From NCBI RefSeq assembly GCF_014058425.1, contig NZ_CP049366.1, positions 1,488,001-1,552,000 on the forward strand: DNA of 64,000 nucleotides, read 5' to 3'. Below the pieces are notes generated by a model. That model had not been told where the DNA came from. It worked only from the letters and a program-made list of their open reading frames with translations, and did not search any database. Both the position numbers and the translations under genes were made by a program. Below are positions 25,421 through 38,007 of this stretch, in pieces. The DNA comes from Companilactobacillus pabuli. GTDB lineage: Bacteria > Bacillota > Bacilli > Lactobacillales > Lactobacillaceae. Positions within the stretch are counted from its first letter, which is position 1. Every line of letters begins with the position of its first letter.

Positions 25421-26704
25421 TTAATAATCCAAATCTAAACTAGTCAAATCTTGATAGGTTTCTCGTTTAACAACTAATTTATCTTGACCATCTTCGACGA
25501 AGACTACCGCAGGTCTTGGATTGCGATTGTAATTCATTGCCATCGAATATCCATAGGCACCTGTATCTAACATTGCTAAGATATCGCCCGGTTTTGTTTT
25601 AGGCAATTGTTGCTGATCAATCAAGATGTCACCTGATTCACAATATTTTCCAGCTACGTGAACTGTTTGCTCATTTGGTTGATCCATCTTATTAGCAATA
25701 ACAGCTTCATATTTAGCTTGATATAAAGCCGGCCTGATGTTGTCACCCATACCACCGTCAACTGACAAATAAGAAGTTAAATTGGGAATATCTTTTCTTG
25801 AACCAACAGTATAAAGCGTATAACCTGCGGGTCCAACAATTGAACGACCAGGTTCGATCCAAATTTCTGGAATATCGTTGCTTGTTTTCTTCAATTCATC
25901 AGCAATTTGTCTAATAAATTCGTCGGCGGTAATTGGATCATCATCTTCGTTATAGCTAATTCCAAAGCCACCGCCAAGATTGATAACTTCAGGCCAATAA
26001 TTAAATTCAGTTTGGAATTTCTTGGCAATTTCCATCATCTTCTTAGCTAACATGACGAAACCTTGTGTACCAAAGATTTGTGAACCGATATGAGCGTGGA
26101 TACCAAGAAGTTCCATATTCTCATCATCTAAAACTAATTTCATAGCTTCGTTTGCTTGACCAGATTCAACATCGAATCCGAATTTACTATCGGTTTGACC
26201 AGTTTGGTCGTATTTGTGTGTGTGTGCAGAAATTCCTGGTGTCAAACGCAACATTACTTTAATCGTGGTTTTTTCTTGTTTCAAAATTTGTGATAACAAG
26301 TCGATTTCGTGGAAGTTATCCAGCATAATCACGCCGACGTGTTCTTTGACTGCCATCAACAATTCATCGTAAGATTTGTTATTACCATGGAAACTGATTT
26401 TTTCACTTGGAAAACCAGCACTCAAGGCGGTATACAATTCACCGCCAGAAACAACATCGATATGAACATCTTCTTGTTTCATTACTTGGTAAATAGCTTT
26501 AACAGCAAAAGCTTTGCTAGCATAACTAATTTGATATTTTAAATTATTCTTTTCAAATGCGGATTTAAATTTTCTTATTTGGCTACGGACTTGAGAAATA
26601 TCAAAAACATAAAGTGGAGTTCCATATTTCTTTGCTAACTCGACACTATCAACGCCGCCAATCATCAAATGGCCATTTTCACTCTTTAAATCATCTATTA
26701 TCAT
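25421..26704 (-). CDS. lysA: diaminopimelate decarboxylase
   Basis: Last step to lysine: decarboxylates meso-DAP. It is a 427-residue fold type III PLP enzyme. The PLP lysine is K64 ([11 protein letters not shown]), with the GGGFGISY phosphate loop and YCESGDIL for substrate contact. The open frame runs upstream to 26764 but that part encodes the riboswitch terminator. The ATG at 26704 with AAAAGGAG in front is the real start. It is the first gene of the riboswitch-controlled operon. Confidence 0.97.
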   Translation of the reverse strand: MIIDDLKSENGHLMIGGVDSVELAKKYGTPLYVFDISQVRSQIRKFKSAFEKNNLKYQISYASKAFAVKAIYQVMKQEDVHIDVVSGGELYTALSAGFPSEKISFHGNNKSYDELLMAVKEHVGVIMLDNFHEIDLLSQILKQEKTTIKVMLRLTPGISAHTHKYDQTGQTDSKFGFDVESGQANEAMKLVLDDENMELLGIHAHIGSQIFGTQGFVMLAKKMMEIAKKFQTEFNYWPEVINLGGGFGISYNEDDDPITADEFIRQIADELKKTSNDIPEIWIEPGRSIVGPAGYTLYTVGSRKDIPNLTSYLSVDGGMGDNIRPALYQAKYEAVIANKMDQPNEQTVHVAGKYCESGDILIDQQQLPKTKPGDILAMLDTGAYGYSMAMNYNRNPRPAVVFVEDGQDKLVVKRETYQDLTSLDLDY

Positions 26705-26720
26705 AATCACTGCTCCTTTT

Positions 26721-26958
26721 ACCAAATAAAAAAGATCTCCTTGCTTAATAACAAAGAGATCCATAAATAATCTGCATCAATTTTGTCATAAGCTCAACGT
26801 GACCGACTTTTGATCACGACAGTTCGTATCATCTTGTAATACGCCCCAGCTCGCTAAATCCTGTAAAATTTAGTGCTTCGGCAACTTCCCCTTTCAATAA
26901 GTTCAAAGCTTTTACAGAAGCTCCCTCATTTACTCATGTCGATTGCGACCTCTTTTGT
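26721..26958 (-). promoter_or_regulatory. lysine riboswitch (L-box) with terminator
   Basis: The leader shows the L-box landmarks in order: GAGGTCGCAATCGACATGAGTA, AAGGGGAAGTTGCCGAAGC, GCTGGGGC and an ACTGTC segment. It ends in a terminator hairpin GATCTCTTTG/CAAGGAGATC with six T (26728-26761). Lysine binding is expected to favour the terminator and switch off lysA through asd. It matches the class from memory; no covariance search was run. Confidence 0.93.
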
Positions 26959-26968
26959 TGGTATTAAG

Positions 26969-26995
26969 ATTATAACAACACTCATAATACGTCAA
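26969..26995 (-). promoter_or_regulatory. promoter of the lysine operon
   Basis: TTGACG (26990-26995) and perfect TATAAT (26969-26974) with a 15-bp spacer, placing the transcript start at the 5' end of the riboswitch. The spacing is short but both hexamers are good. Confidence 0.65.
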
Positions 26996-27042
26996 GTGAT
27001 ATTAAAAATATTCTCATATTTCTAATAATTAATATTTTTTCC

Positions 27043-27070
27043 TTGTCATAATAGGGAAAAATGATACACT
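27043..27070 (+). promoter_or_regulatory. promoter of lysC-dapF
   Basis: TTGTCA (27043-27048), 16-bp spacer, TGATACACT extended -10 (TACACT 27065-27070). The leader to the ATG at 27108 is only about 30 bases, too short for a riboswitch or T-box. Confidence 0.65.
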
Positions 27071-27107
27071 CATCATTAAAAACTATTTAATTTTAGAGGT
27101 GTAAGTT

Positions 27108-28466
27108 ATGAAGGTCGTTAAGTTTGGGGGCAGTTCCCTCGCAACCGGAGAACAATTTGAAAAAGTCATCAATATTATTGAAGATGACTCAGAACGGAAG
27201 GTAATCGTTACTTCGGCTCCCGGAAAACGATACCATGGCGATACAAAAGTTACCGATTTGTTAATCGAGTACGCTAATGAAGTTATCGAAAACGAAGATC
27301 ATACTAATATTATCAAGGAGATTATCTCAAGATATCACGAAATAAGCGACTATTTTAAACTTGATGATTCAGTCATAAAACTTCTAAAAGATAAATTAGT
27401 CAATTTAGCTAAAACAGATTTCTCAGATAATGAACATTTAATGGCAGCATTCAAAGCACATGGTGAATTTCTCAATGCTATTTTGTTAAATGAAGTTTTA
27501 AATGCTCAAGGTATTAAATCAATTTTTGTCGATCCTAAAAAAGCCGGTATCATCGTTCATGGAAAACCCAATGATGCCGATATTTCACCAGATACTTATC
27601 GTAATTTAGAGAACTTTGATATACCAGAAGACAGCCGTTTGGTTTTCCCAGGATTTTTTGGTTACAGTCAAGACGGCAGTATTTTTACCTTTTCTCGTGG
27701 TGGTTCTGATATTACTGGAGCAATGTTGAGTCGCGGCTTGCATGCCGACTTGTACGAGAACTTTACTGATGTCGATGCCATTTACGTTGCTAACAACCAC
27801 GTTGTCAAGCATCCTCAAGCAATCAAGAAGATGTCTTATCGAGAAATGCGAGAACTATCTTATGCGGGTTTTTCTGTCTTTCAAGATGAAGCTATCATTC
27901 CAGCAGTCAAAGGACAAGTTCCCGTCAATGTTAAAAACACCAACAACCCTAGTGCTGAAGGAACTTTGATCGTCCCTGAACAATTCTTATTCAATCCTTC
28001 AAACGAAATCACTGGGATTGCTTGTTCTAAACGTTTTTCAGCCCTTTATATCCACCGCTACTTGTTGAATAAAGAAGTCGGTTTTACTTTGAAACTCTTG
28101 CAACTCTTTTATAAGTACAATATTTCTTACGAGCACATGCCTTCTGGTATTGATGATTTGACAGTTATCTTCGATCGTTCCAAATTGGATAAAACTACTA
28201 TCAGCAACCTTTGTCACGATGTCAAAGAAGTTTTGCAACCTGACTACTTAGAGTGGATCGACGATTACGCTATCATCATGGTCGTCGGCGAAAGCATTGC
28301 TCATAATGTTAATACAATCGGCAAAATTATTGATTCACTAACTAACAACAATATTGCCATCCATATGATCAACCAAGGTGCATCACGAATCTCCATCATG
28401 CTAGGTGTACAGGAATCAGATGCAGATGAAGCTGTTAGACAAATTTATAAGAAATTTTTCAATTAA
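27108..28466 (+). CDS. lysC: aspartate kinase
   Basis: Phosphorylates aspartate, the entry to DAP, lysine, threonine and methionine synthesis. The 452 residues hold the amino-acid kinase fold from KFGGSSLATGEQF (5-17), FSRGGSDITGA for the catalytic loop, and two C-terminal ACT-type domains (about 310-452) that usually bind an effector amino acid. This is a monofunctional, ThrA/LysC-III-like length. It is divergent from the L-box operon and has no riboswitch, so it is more likely controlled at the protein level. dapF follows 13 bases later. Confidence 0.95.
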   Translation: MKVVKFGGSSLATGEQFEKVINIIEDDSERKVIVTSAPGKRYHGDTKVTDLLIEYANEVIENEDHTNIIKEIISRYHEISDYFKLDDSVIKLLKDKLVNLAKTDFSDNEHLMAAFKAHGEFLNAILLNEVLNAQGIKSIFVDPKKAGIIVHGKPNDADISPDTYRNLENFDIPEDSRLVFPGFFGYSQDGSIFTFSRGGSDITGAMLSRGLHADLYENFTDVDAIYVANNHVVKHPQAIKKMSYREMRELSYAGFSVFQDEAIIPAVKGQVPVNVKNTNNPSAEGTLIVPEQFLFNPSNEITGIACSKRFSALYIHRYLLNKEVGFTLKLLQLFYKYNISYEHMPSGIDDLTVIFDRSKLDKTTISNLCHDVKEVLQPDYLEWIDDYAIIMVVGESIAHNVNTIGKIIDSLTNNNIAIHMINQGASRISIMLGVQESDADEAVRQIYKKFFN

Positions 28467-28479
28467 TGAGGTGAAAAAA

Positions 28480-29445
28480 TTGGTAAAATTACTCAAAGTC
28501 CATGGTTCAGAAAATAAGTTTTTCATCCTTGATCAAACTTTATTAGATACTCCCTTACCTGACGATGAATTAAAAGCTTTAGCTATTAATCTATGCAAAA
28601 ATACACTCGGCGGTGCTGACGGATTATTAGTCGTCGATACTAGTGAAAATTGTCTGGGAAAAATGCGTGTCATCAATGCTGACGGCAGCGAAGCTAAAAT
28701 GTGTGGCAATGGTTTACGAACAGTTAGCCGTTACCTATCTGAAAAGTATCATTTAAATGAATTCAAGGTCGAGACACTTGAAGCTCCCTTGTCCATTTCT
28801 AAAGCTGAAGATTTCTATGAAGGTGTTCCTGCCTTTAGTGTCGAAATTGCTCCTATATCCTTTAACAACACGGACCTACCTTTCAGTTATCAACAAATGC
28901 CCGAAATGATCGATCAAAATATCCCAGAATTCTTACCTAAGCAAAAATTTTCTGCTGTAGCTGTTCCTAATCCCCATCTAATCAGCTTCGTACCTGAAAT
29001 CAATGAAGATGATTTAGGAACTCTAGGAAAGACTTTAAACTCCACTAATCCTTACTTCCCTGAAGGAGTCAATGTCAGTTTTGCTAAGATATTAGACACC
29101 AACAAACTATTCGTTCAAACCTATGAACGTGGTGTTGGCTTTACAAATGCCTGTGGAACTGGCATGTCAGCTACTAGTTTGATTTTTGCCTTGCTTCACT
29201 CTAATGGGTTCGATCCAACGCAAGACATTTCAGTTTACAACCCAGGTGGCATGGTTAAAACTCATGTTAATCTAAATTCCATTAAGGAACTCAGTGAATT
29301 ACACTTAATCGGCAATGCGACTTTTACTCATGAAATTCAAATAAATGAACAAGACCTACACAATAACGATTTAAATAATTTGACTGTTACTAAAACTGGA
29401 GAACAAAAAAACTATCAAGCTTTTGTTGATAGCATTTCTGATTAA
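28480..29445 (+). CDS. dapF: diaminopimelate epimerase
   Basis: Converts LL-DAP to meso-DAP. It is 321 residues, with catalytic cysteines C75 (KMCGNGLR) and C225 (NACGTGMSA), the two-base pair of this cofactor-free epimerase. The start is a TTG at 28480 preceded by GAGGTG; the in-frame ATG at 28405 lies inside lysC and gives a non-homologous N-terminus, so it is rejected. It is co-transcribed with lysC and ended by a strong terminator. Confidence 0.96.
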   Translation: MVKLLKVHGSENKFFILDQTLLDTPLPDDELKALAINLCKNTLGGADGLLVVDTSENCLGKMRVINADGSEAKMCGNGLRTVSRYLSEKYHLNEFKVETLEAPLSISKAEDFYEGVPAFSVEIAPISFNNTDLPFSYQQMPEMIDQNIPEFLPKQKFSAVAVPNPHLISFVPEINEDDLGTLGKTLNSTNPYFPEGVNVSFAKILDTNKLFVQTYERGVGFTNACGTGMSATSLIFALLHSNGFDPTQDISVYNPGGMVKTHVNLNSIKELSELHLIGNATFTHEIQINEQDLHNNDLNNLTVTKTGEQKNYQAFVDSISD

Positions 29446-29449
29446 CTAT

Positions 29450-29480
29450 AAGAACATCTTCAATCGAGATGTTCTTTTTT
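29450..29480 (+). terminator. lysC-dapF terminator
   Basis: AAGAACATCT / AGATGTTCTT stem with a 7-base loop and a six-T tail, 4 bases after the dapF stop. Confidence 0.95.
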
Positions 29481-29492
29481 ATTGCACAAAAA

Positions 29493-29522
29493 AAGACTTA
29501 TGAGATCAATCTCATAAGTCTT
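29493..29522 (-). terminator. tRNA-Arg terminator
   Basis: AAGACTTATGAG / CTCATAAGTCTT, a 12-bp perfect stem with a 6-base loop. On the minus strand it is followed by seven T. It lies directly after tRNA-Arg. Confidence 0.93.
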
Positions 29523-29528
29523 AAGTAG

Positions 29529-29602
29529 TGCGCCCAGTAGGAGTCGAACCTACAACCTTCTGATTCGTAGTCAGACACTCTATCCAATTGCGCTATGGGC
29601 GC
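29529..29602 (-). tRNA. tRNA-Arg (anticodon ACG)
   Basis: Acceptor GCGCCCA/TGGGCGC, anticodon loop CTACGAA on a CTGA/TCAG-type stem, T-loop GGTTCGACTCC and discriminator A. It is separated from the rRNA-tRNA unit by a terminator and an A+T-rich stretch with two TATAAT sequences (about 29617-29644), so it probably has its own promoter. Confidence 0.96.
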
Positions 29603-29702
29603 ATATCAACAACTCAACGGTATTAATTATATCATATACATTATAATAGTGTATACATTTTATAAAAAATTATCGATAAGTTTGTAATCCTTGGAGTAAA
29701 CC

Positions 29703-29738
29703 GATAAAAAATGTCTCTGCAACAACTGCAAAGACATT
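29703..29738 (-). terminator. terminator of the rRNA-tRNA operon
   Basis: Minus-strand stem AATGTCTTTGCAG / TTGCAGAGACATT (AATGTCT/AGACATT with TGCA pairs inside) followed by a TTTTTTAT tail. It follows tRNA-Ser. Confidence 0.85.
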
Positions 29739-29745
29739 AAGCTTA

Positions 29746-29836
29746 CGGAGAGTAGGGGATTTGAACCCCTGATACAGGTCAATACCCGTATACATGATTT
29801 CCAATCATGCTCCTTCAGCCACTCGGACAACTCTCC
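29746..29836 (-). tRNA. tRNA-Ser (anticodon GGA)
   Basis: Class II tRNA with a long variable arm (TATACGGGTATTGACCTGTATC region), acceptor GGAGAGT/ACTCTCC, anticodon loop TTGGAAA, T-loop GGTTCAAATCC and discriminator G. It lies downstream of tRNA-Asn in the rRNA unit. Confidence 0.96.
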
Positions 29837-29850
29837 AAGGTAAAAAAAAA

Positions 29851-29923
29851 CTCCGGATGTCAGACTCGAACTGACGACACCCTGATTAACAGTCAGATGC
29901 TCTACCAACTGAGCTAATCCGGA
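29851..29923 (-). tRNA. tRNA-Asn (anticodon GTT)
   Basis: Acceptor TCCGGAT/ATCCGGA, D-arm TAGCTCAGTTGGTAGAGCA, anticodon loop CTGTTAA, T-loop AGTTCGAGTCT and discriminator G. It is only about 10 bases after the 5S rRNA end, so it is part of the rRNA transcript. Confidence 0.96.
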
Positions 29924-29933
29924 ATAATAAAAC

Positions 29934-30050
29934 AGCGTGGCAGCTCCCTATCCTCGCGGGTAGTTTCCCACCAACTACTTTCGGCGCGGAGAAGCTTAAC
30001 TTCTGTGTTCGGCATGGGAACAGGTGTATCCTTCTCACTATCGCCACCAC
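29934..30050 (-). rRNA. rrf: 5S ribosomal RNA
   Basis: About 117 bases with the usual features: terminal helix GTGGTGGCGATAG/CTGCCACGC, the loop CCGAACACAGAAGTTAAGC, and GATAGGGAGCTGCCACGC near the 3' end. It is the last rRNA of the operon, followed by tRNA-Asn. Ends are set by comparison from memory, within a few bases. Confidence 0.95.
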
Positions 30051-30060
30051 ACTATTTTGC

Positions 30061-30086
30061 CTCGTACCTTCAAAACTAGATATTAA
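30061..30086 (-). repeat. 23S processing stem, 3' arm
   Basis: Its reverse complement TTAATATCTAGTTTTGAAGG matches 33114-33133 with two differences, and the pairing continues to 33139. The pair flanks 23S and is the probable RNase III precursor stem. Weaker pairing extends outward to about 30103 and 33090. Confidence 0.8.
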
Positions 30087-30129
30087 GTCAATGATTCAAA
30101 ACACTTCGAACTGCTGTAAACTCTTACTC

Positions 30130-33044
<2,915 letters not shown>

Positions 33045-33113
33045 CTTGACAAAATATGGAAATACATCCATTTTTATCGCGCAGTTTTCGGTGTTTCTTT
33101 AAATCATTAATTC

Positions 33114-33139
33114 TTAATATCCAGTTTTCAAGGTACGAG
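33114..33139 (-). repeat. 23S processing stem, 5' arm
   Basis: Pairs with 30061-30086 across the whole 23S gene. It also shows that the 16S-23S spacer (33045-33216) holds no tRNA, only processing sequences. Confidence 0.8.
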
Positions 33140-33146
33140 TTTGAGA

Positions 33147-33178
33147 GTAGACCCCTCAAAACTAAACAAAGTTTTAAC
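33147..33178 (-). repeat. 16S processing stem, 3' arm
   Basis: Near-perfect inverted repeat with 34870-34901: the shared core AACAAAGTTTTAAC and the flanking GTAGACC are conserved. It would form the RNase III stem of the 16S precursor. Confidence 0.8.
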
Positions 33179-33204
33179 GTTGTGTATTTCCGTTGATGCT
33201 AAGC

Positions 33205-34786
<1,582 letters not shown>

Positions 34787-34869
34787 AGTTTGTGACTCAT
34801 AAAAAATTATACTAGCGAATTGACTTCGTTGTAAATCCAACAAATAAATGTTGGCCTACACAATTTAGT

Positions 34870-34901
34870 GTTAAAACTTTGTTCAGTTTTCAAAGGTCTA
34901 C
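34870..34901 (-). repeat. 16S processing stem, 5' arm
   Basis: Pairs with 33147-33178 around the whole 16S gene. A second local hairpin (GCTGAT..ATCAGC, about 34904-34930) lies just upstream in the leader. Confidence 0.8.
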
Positions 34902-34939
34902 CAGCTGATTAAGCGCTTACGCTCATCAGCGACTTAATT

Positions 34940-34968
34940 ATTTTATCAAGCTTACAAGTTAATGTCAA
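34940..34968 (-). promoter_or_regulatory. rRNA promoter P2
   Basis: TTGACA (34963-34968), 17-bp spacer, TAAAAT (34940-34945), preceded by an A/T-rich UP-like stretch AAAAATTATTTTAAAAAG. It is the promoter closer to 16S. Confidence 0.88.
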
Positions 34969-34989
34969 GAACTTTTTAAAATAATTTTT

Positions 34990-35023
34990 CTAACAAATCA
35001 TCAAGCAAATGATAATTTGTTAG
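34990..35023 (-). other. hairpin between the two rRNA promoters
   Basis: CTAACAAATTATCA / TGATGATTTGTTAG, a 14-bp stem (one mismatch) with a 6-base loop, transcribed only from P1. The sequence after it is A/T-rich (AAAAATTATTTT) but is the UP region of P2 rather than a clean T-tract, so a terminator role is doubtful. Confidence 0.55.
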
Positions 35024-35048
35024 GTGATGTCTAACAGACAACTTAATT

Positions 35049-35077
35049 ATCTTATCGAAGATGCAAGAGCAAGTCAA
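35049..35077 (-). promoter_or_regulatory. rRNA promoter P1
   Basis: TTGACT (35072-35077), 17-bp spacer, TAAGAT (35049-35054), with the UP-like AAAAATTATTTTAAAAAAG upstream. The P1 and P2 units are clearly duplicated: UP stretch, -35 and TAATTAAGT downstream all recur. Confidence 0.85.
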
Positions 35078-35202
35078 GCACTTTTTTAAAATAATTTTTG
35101 ACGTCTTGGATAAGCTGTAAGGCTTGAATCCGTTGACGCCGTTGCTCTGTCGCAACAACAAGATATATATTACCAATTAGAATAGAGGTGCGCAACCCCT
35201 TT

Positions 35203-35589
35203 TTACAAAAAAGTTGAATTTTTTTGCTTTTTTTCTGAAATTAGCTTCATTGCACCGTTAATCCAGGCTTCTTTGTGAGTTGCAATCGTCTTATAACCTA
35301 TATGATCACGATAATTAGTCCAAAAATGCTTATGCAAAATCGGTCTGCCTATCTTTTGAGGATGTAAAGCACGGATTGATAAACTTACCTTTTGATTATA
35401 TTCATCGATTCCCATTACAATTACATCGACCTGATCTCCTACTTTGTACTGATTATTCAAATCCGAAACGAAACCATGCTTTAACTCAGATATATGAATC
35501 AAGCCTTGGTGCTCATCATCAATCTTAACGAAAACACCGTATGACTGAACACCAGAAATTGTTCCTGTGATTTTATCTCCTATTTTCAC
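35203..35589 (-). CDS. S1-domain RNA-binding regulator (CvfD/YugI/GSP13 family)
   Basis: This is a small 128-residue protein with one S1 RNA-binding domain at residues 1-72 (KIGDKITGTISGVQSYGVFV, HISELKHGF, GDQVDVIVMGID, KVSLSIRAL) and a basic C-terminal tail. Relatives act as post-transcriptional regulators or stress proteins binding ribosomes or mRNA. It lies upstream of the rRNA operon on the same strand but seems a separate unit. AGGAGG lies directly before its ATG. Confidence 0.88.
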   Translation of the reverse strand: MKIGDKITGTISGVQSYGVFVKIDDEHQGLIHISELKHGFVSDLNNQYKVGDQVDVIVMGIDEYNQKVSLSIRALHPQKIGRPILHKHFWTNYRDHIGYKTIATHKEAWINGAMKLISEKKQKNSTFL

Positions 35590-35667
35590 TTAATTTCCTC
35601 CTTTTTTCTAATATAAATGTGTGACAATATATCTATAGATTATATAACAGAAAATGGTGACTATGAT

Positions 35668-36660
35668 ATGAATAAGAAAATTTATGACATTTCTATTATC
35701 GGTGGTGGTCCTGCTGGTATGTTTGCAGCCTACTTTGGACGTCTAAGAAATCTCGACGTTGCCTTAATAGAAAGCCTGCCTAAACTAGGTGGACAACCAG
35801 AAACACTTTACTCGCAAAAACATATCTACGATATTGCGGCTTTACCTAAAGTATCCGGGAGTGAGTTAACTCAGCAATTACTCGATCAATTGCAAATTCT
35901 TAACTGTGATCAATACTTAGAAACTTCAGTTTCTTCTATTAATAGAAAAGATGACATCTGGGAACTAACTACTAATAAAGAAACTATCTATAGTAAGGCA
36001 ATTATCATTGCTATCGGTAATGGTGCCTTTAAGCCTAGAAAGTTAACCTTTGATTACGACAAGACTCTAGAGGAAAACAATCTCGACTACTTTGTTAATA
36101 GTTTAGAAGACTTCAAAGGTAAAGATGTTTTAGTAGCCGGTGGTGGTGACTCAGCTGTTGATTGGTCGATCGACTTAGATAAAATCACTAATCATACATC
36201 CCTCATTCATAGAAGAAACAAGTATCGGGCTATGGAATCTAGTGTCAACAAACTGAATCAATCATCTGTCGAACAACTCAATCCTTATATCATTAAAAAC
36301 GTTGATTTCAACAAAACTGACAAATCTAAAATTGACGTTACCTTAAAGATGATCAAATCTGACGATGTAAAGACAATTACTGCTGATAAATTGCTAGTTA
36401 ACTATGGCTTCGTATCCGATTCAAAGGTTTTACGTGATTGGAACTTGGAGTTAAATGGTCCCTTTATTAAGGTTTCTCAAGAAATGGAAACTAACCTACC
36501 TAATGTCTTCGCTATTGGGGACGTCGTGACCTATCCTGGTAAATTACAATTGATTGCTACGGCCTTTGCTGAGGGTCCTATCGCTGTTACTAAGGCATTG
36601 AGAAATATCTACCCTGATAAAGACTACTTTGAACACAGTACTTCGATTTTTGAAAAATAA
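35668..36660 (+). CDS. ferredoxin--NADP(+) reductase, thioredoxin reductase-like
   Basis: This is a 330-residue flavoprotein. The FAD site is IIGGGPAGMFAAYFGRLR, the NADPH site is VAGGGDSAVDWSIDL, and the C-terminal FAD contact is FAIGDVVTYPGKLQLIATA. It lacks the redox CxxC of thioredoxin reductase, which fits the YumC/TrxR-like ferredoxin reductase family that passes electrons between NADPH and ferredoxin or flavodoxin. The ATG at 35668 (GGTG 8 bases before) gives the usual N-terminus; 17 extra codons upstream to 35617 are unlikely. Confidence 0.92.
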   Translation: MNKKIYDISIIGGGPAGMFAAYFGRLRNLDVALIESLPKLGGQPETLYSQKHIYDIAALPKVSGSELTQQLLDQLQILNCDQYLETSVSSINRKDDIWELTTNKETIYSKAIIIAIGNGAFKPRKLTFDYDKTLEENNLDYFVNSLEDFKGKDVLVAGGGDSAVDWSIDLDKITNHTSLIHRRNKYRAMESSVNKLNQSSVEQLNPYIIKNVDFNKTDKSKIDVTLKMIKSDDVKTITADKLLVNYGFVSDSKVLRDWNLELNGPFIKVSQEMETNLPNVFAIGDVVTYPGKLQLIATAFAEGPIAVTKALRNIYPDKDYFEHSTSIFEK

Positions 36661-36704
36661 TCTTTAATTTAGCCTGTATTTAAATTTATTTTAAGTTAAG
36701 CTGT

Positions 36705-36710
36705 TATAAT
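36705..36710 (+). promoter_or_regulatory. extended -10 for the DedA gene
   Basis: TGTTATAAT, an extended -10, 30 bases before the TTG start; no clear -35. Confidence 0.5.
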
Positions 36711-36739
36711 GTAGTTTAATTTGAATTTTTGGAGTTGAT

Positions 36740-37402
36740 TTGTTGAGTTACGTGACTGGTCTGATCGATTTCATTCTACATATTGATAGTCATTTAGTTA
36801 ATATCGTGAATAATTTCGGTCTTTGGACATATTTAATTTTGTTTGTAATCATCTTTATCGAAACTGGTGTGGTCATTTTGCCATTCCTACCTGGTGATTC
36901 TTTAATCTTCGCAGCTATGGCGTTAGCCGCTAATCCTAAATATGGATTGATCTCATGGGTGTTGTTCATACTATTCCTAGCAGCAGCCGTTTTGGGAGAT
37001 TCGATGAACTACGAAATCGGTGAACATTTTGGAGAATACGCGACGAGGAATAAATACCTCAGTAAGTTAATCAATAAGGAGCATTTACACGATGCTCACA
37101 TCTTCTTTGAAAAGCATGGTGGCAAAACTATTGCCATTGGTCGTTTCATTCCTTTGATAAGAACTTTCGTTCCTTTCGTTGCCGGTAGTGGAACCATGCA
37201 TTACGGTACATTCTTGAAATTCAATTTCATTGGTGCTTTCCTATGGGTAACTATTTGTTCTCTTGCAGGTCATCTCTTTGGTAACATCCCTGCAGTCCAA
37301 GAACATTTTTCATTGATTATTATTGGAATCGTCTTAGTATCACTTGTTCCAGTTTTAATTACTGCTCTTAAAAATAAACGTAAAAAAAGCGTTCAGGATT
37401 AA
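36740..37402 (+). CDS. DedA-family membrane protein
   Basis: This is a 220-residue integral membrane protein with the DedA/VTT signatures ETGVVILPFLPGDSLIF (about 42-58), GRFIPLIRTFVPFVAGSGTM (about 134-153) and a conserved glycine-rich helix. The family moves lipids such as undecaprenyl phosphate or phosphatidylethanolamine across the membrane; which one here is unknown. The start is TTG at 36740, six bases after TGGAG; a second TTG follows directly. The stop codon lies inside a terminator that it shares with the convergent gene. Confidence 0.92.
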   Translation: MLSYVTGLIDFILHIDSHLVNIVNNFGLWTYLILFVIIFIETGVVILPFLPGDSLIFAAMALAANPKYGLISWVLFILFLAAAVLGDSMNYEIGEHFGEYATRNKYLSKLINKEHLHDAHIFFEKHGGKTIAIGRFIPLIRTFVPFVAGSGTMHYGTFLKFNFIGAFLWVTICSLAGHLFGNIPAVQEHFSLIIIGIVLVSLVPVLITALKNKRKKSVQD

Positions 37403-37419
37403 TTCCTAAACGCTTTTTT
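37382..37419. terminator. bidirectional terminator with both stop codons inside
   Basis: AAAAAAGCGTTCAGGA / TTCCTAAACGCTTTTTT stem with a TTAA-centred loop. The stop codons of the two convergent genes overlap in that TTAA (37399-37402). Confidence 0.93.
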
Positions 37420-38007
37420 GTTAGCTTTCCAAAAATTCAGTCCTTCAAATAAAATGAAGAACAAAATGAAACACTGCGTAAAAAACTCTTCTGGCAAAAT
37501 ATTGATGACTGGATCTTTATCCGGATCAAACAACCAATCGCTGTTTCTGAATAAAACTTCATGAAAAATCACAAAGAACTCATCAAAATTCAATAACATC
37601 AATATTGCCACAACAATGCCGACAATACCTATCCATAAAAACATCTTATTAAATCGGGCCCGAATTTTTCTAAATTTAGCTACAATCAAACCACTTCCGA
37701 TAAATACACCGAAGTTCAATAAGAACAGTTTCTTACAATCTTCAAAATGCAGTCTACCTGAAGCTGACGAAGTGAAATCACTCAATTGAAAATGCCAATT
37801 AAAAGGATTGATCAAATAGTCCATCATCTGAGCATAGTTTTTCATAATCGTAGAATATTTCATGCTAACTGCTTGCTCTAAGTAATAATGCTTAATATCG
37901 AAAGCAAACAACAAATAACTGGCAAAAATCGTAATAGTAATAGCCGCCGTCAAAATAAAAAAGGCTAAAGCTATTGTATAAAACAAGTCTTTTTGCGTAT
38001 TAGACAT
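37399..38007 (-). CDS. TIGR01906-family integral membrane protein
   Basis: A 202-residue membrane protein with four or five hydrophobic helices (N-terminal about 8-32, then about 100-118, 123-142 and near the C-terminus). It contains the Lactobacillales-typical segment YSTIMKNYAQMMDYLINPF. It belongs, as far as I can tell, to the family of unknown function found next to the NagD-like phosphatase gene, and it overlaps that gene by 8 bases here. Function unknown. Confidence 0.8.
   Translation of the reverse strand: MSNTQKDLFYTIALAFFILTAAITITIFASYLLFAFDIKHYYLEQAVSMKYSTIMKNYAQMMDYLINPFNWHFQLSDFTSSASGRLHFEDCKKLFLLNFGVFIGSGLIVAKFRKIRARFNKMFLWIGIVGIVVAILMLLNFDEFFVIFHEVLFRNSDWLFDPDKDPVINILPEEFFTQCFILFFILFEGLNFWKANKKAFRN

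Noticed and set aside
26705-26764. N-terminal extension of LysA (20 codons)
   Set aside because: It runs through the riboswitch terminator; the ATG at 26704 has a proper AAAAGGAG.
29660-29908. 82-codon minus-strand frame
   Set aside because: It spans tRNA-Ser and most of tRNA-Asn and the rRNA operon terminator; it is not a protein gene.
34976-35176. 66-codon minus-strand frame
   Set aside because: It lies over the two rRNA promoters and has no ribosome binding site.
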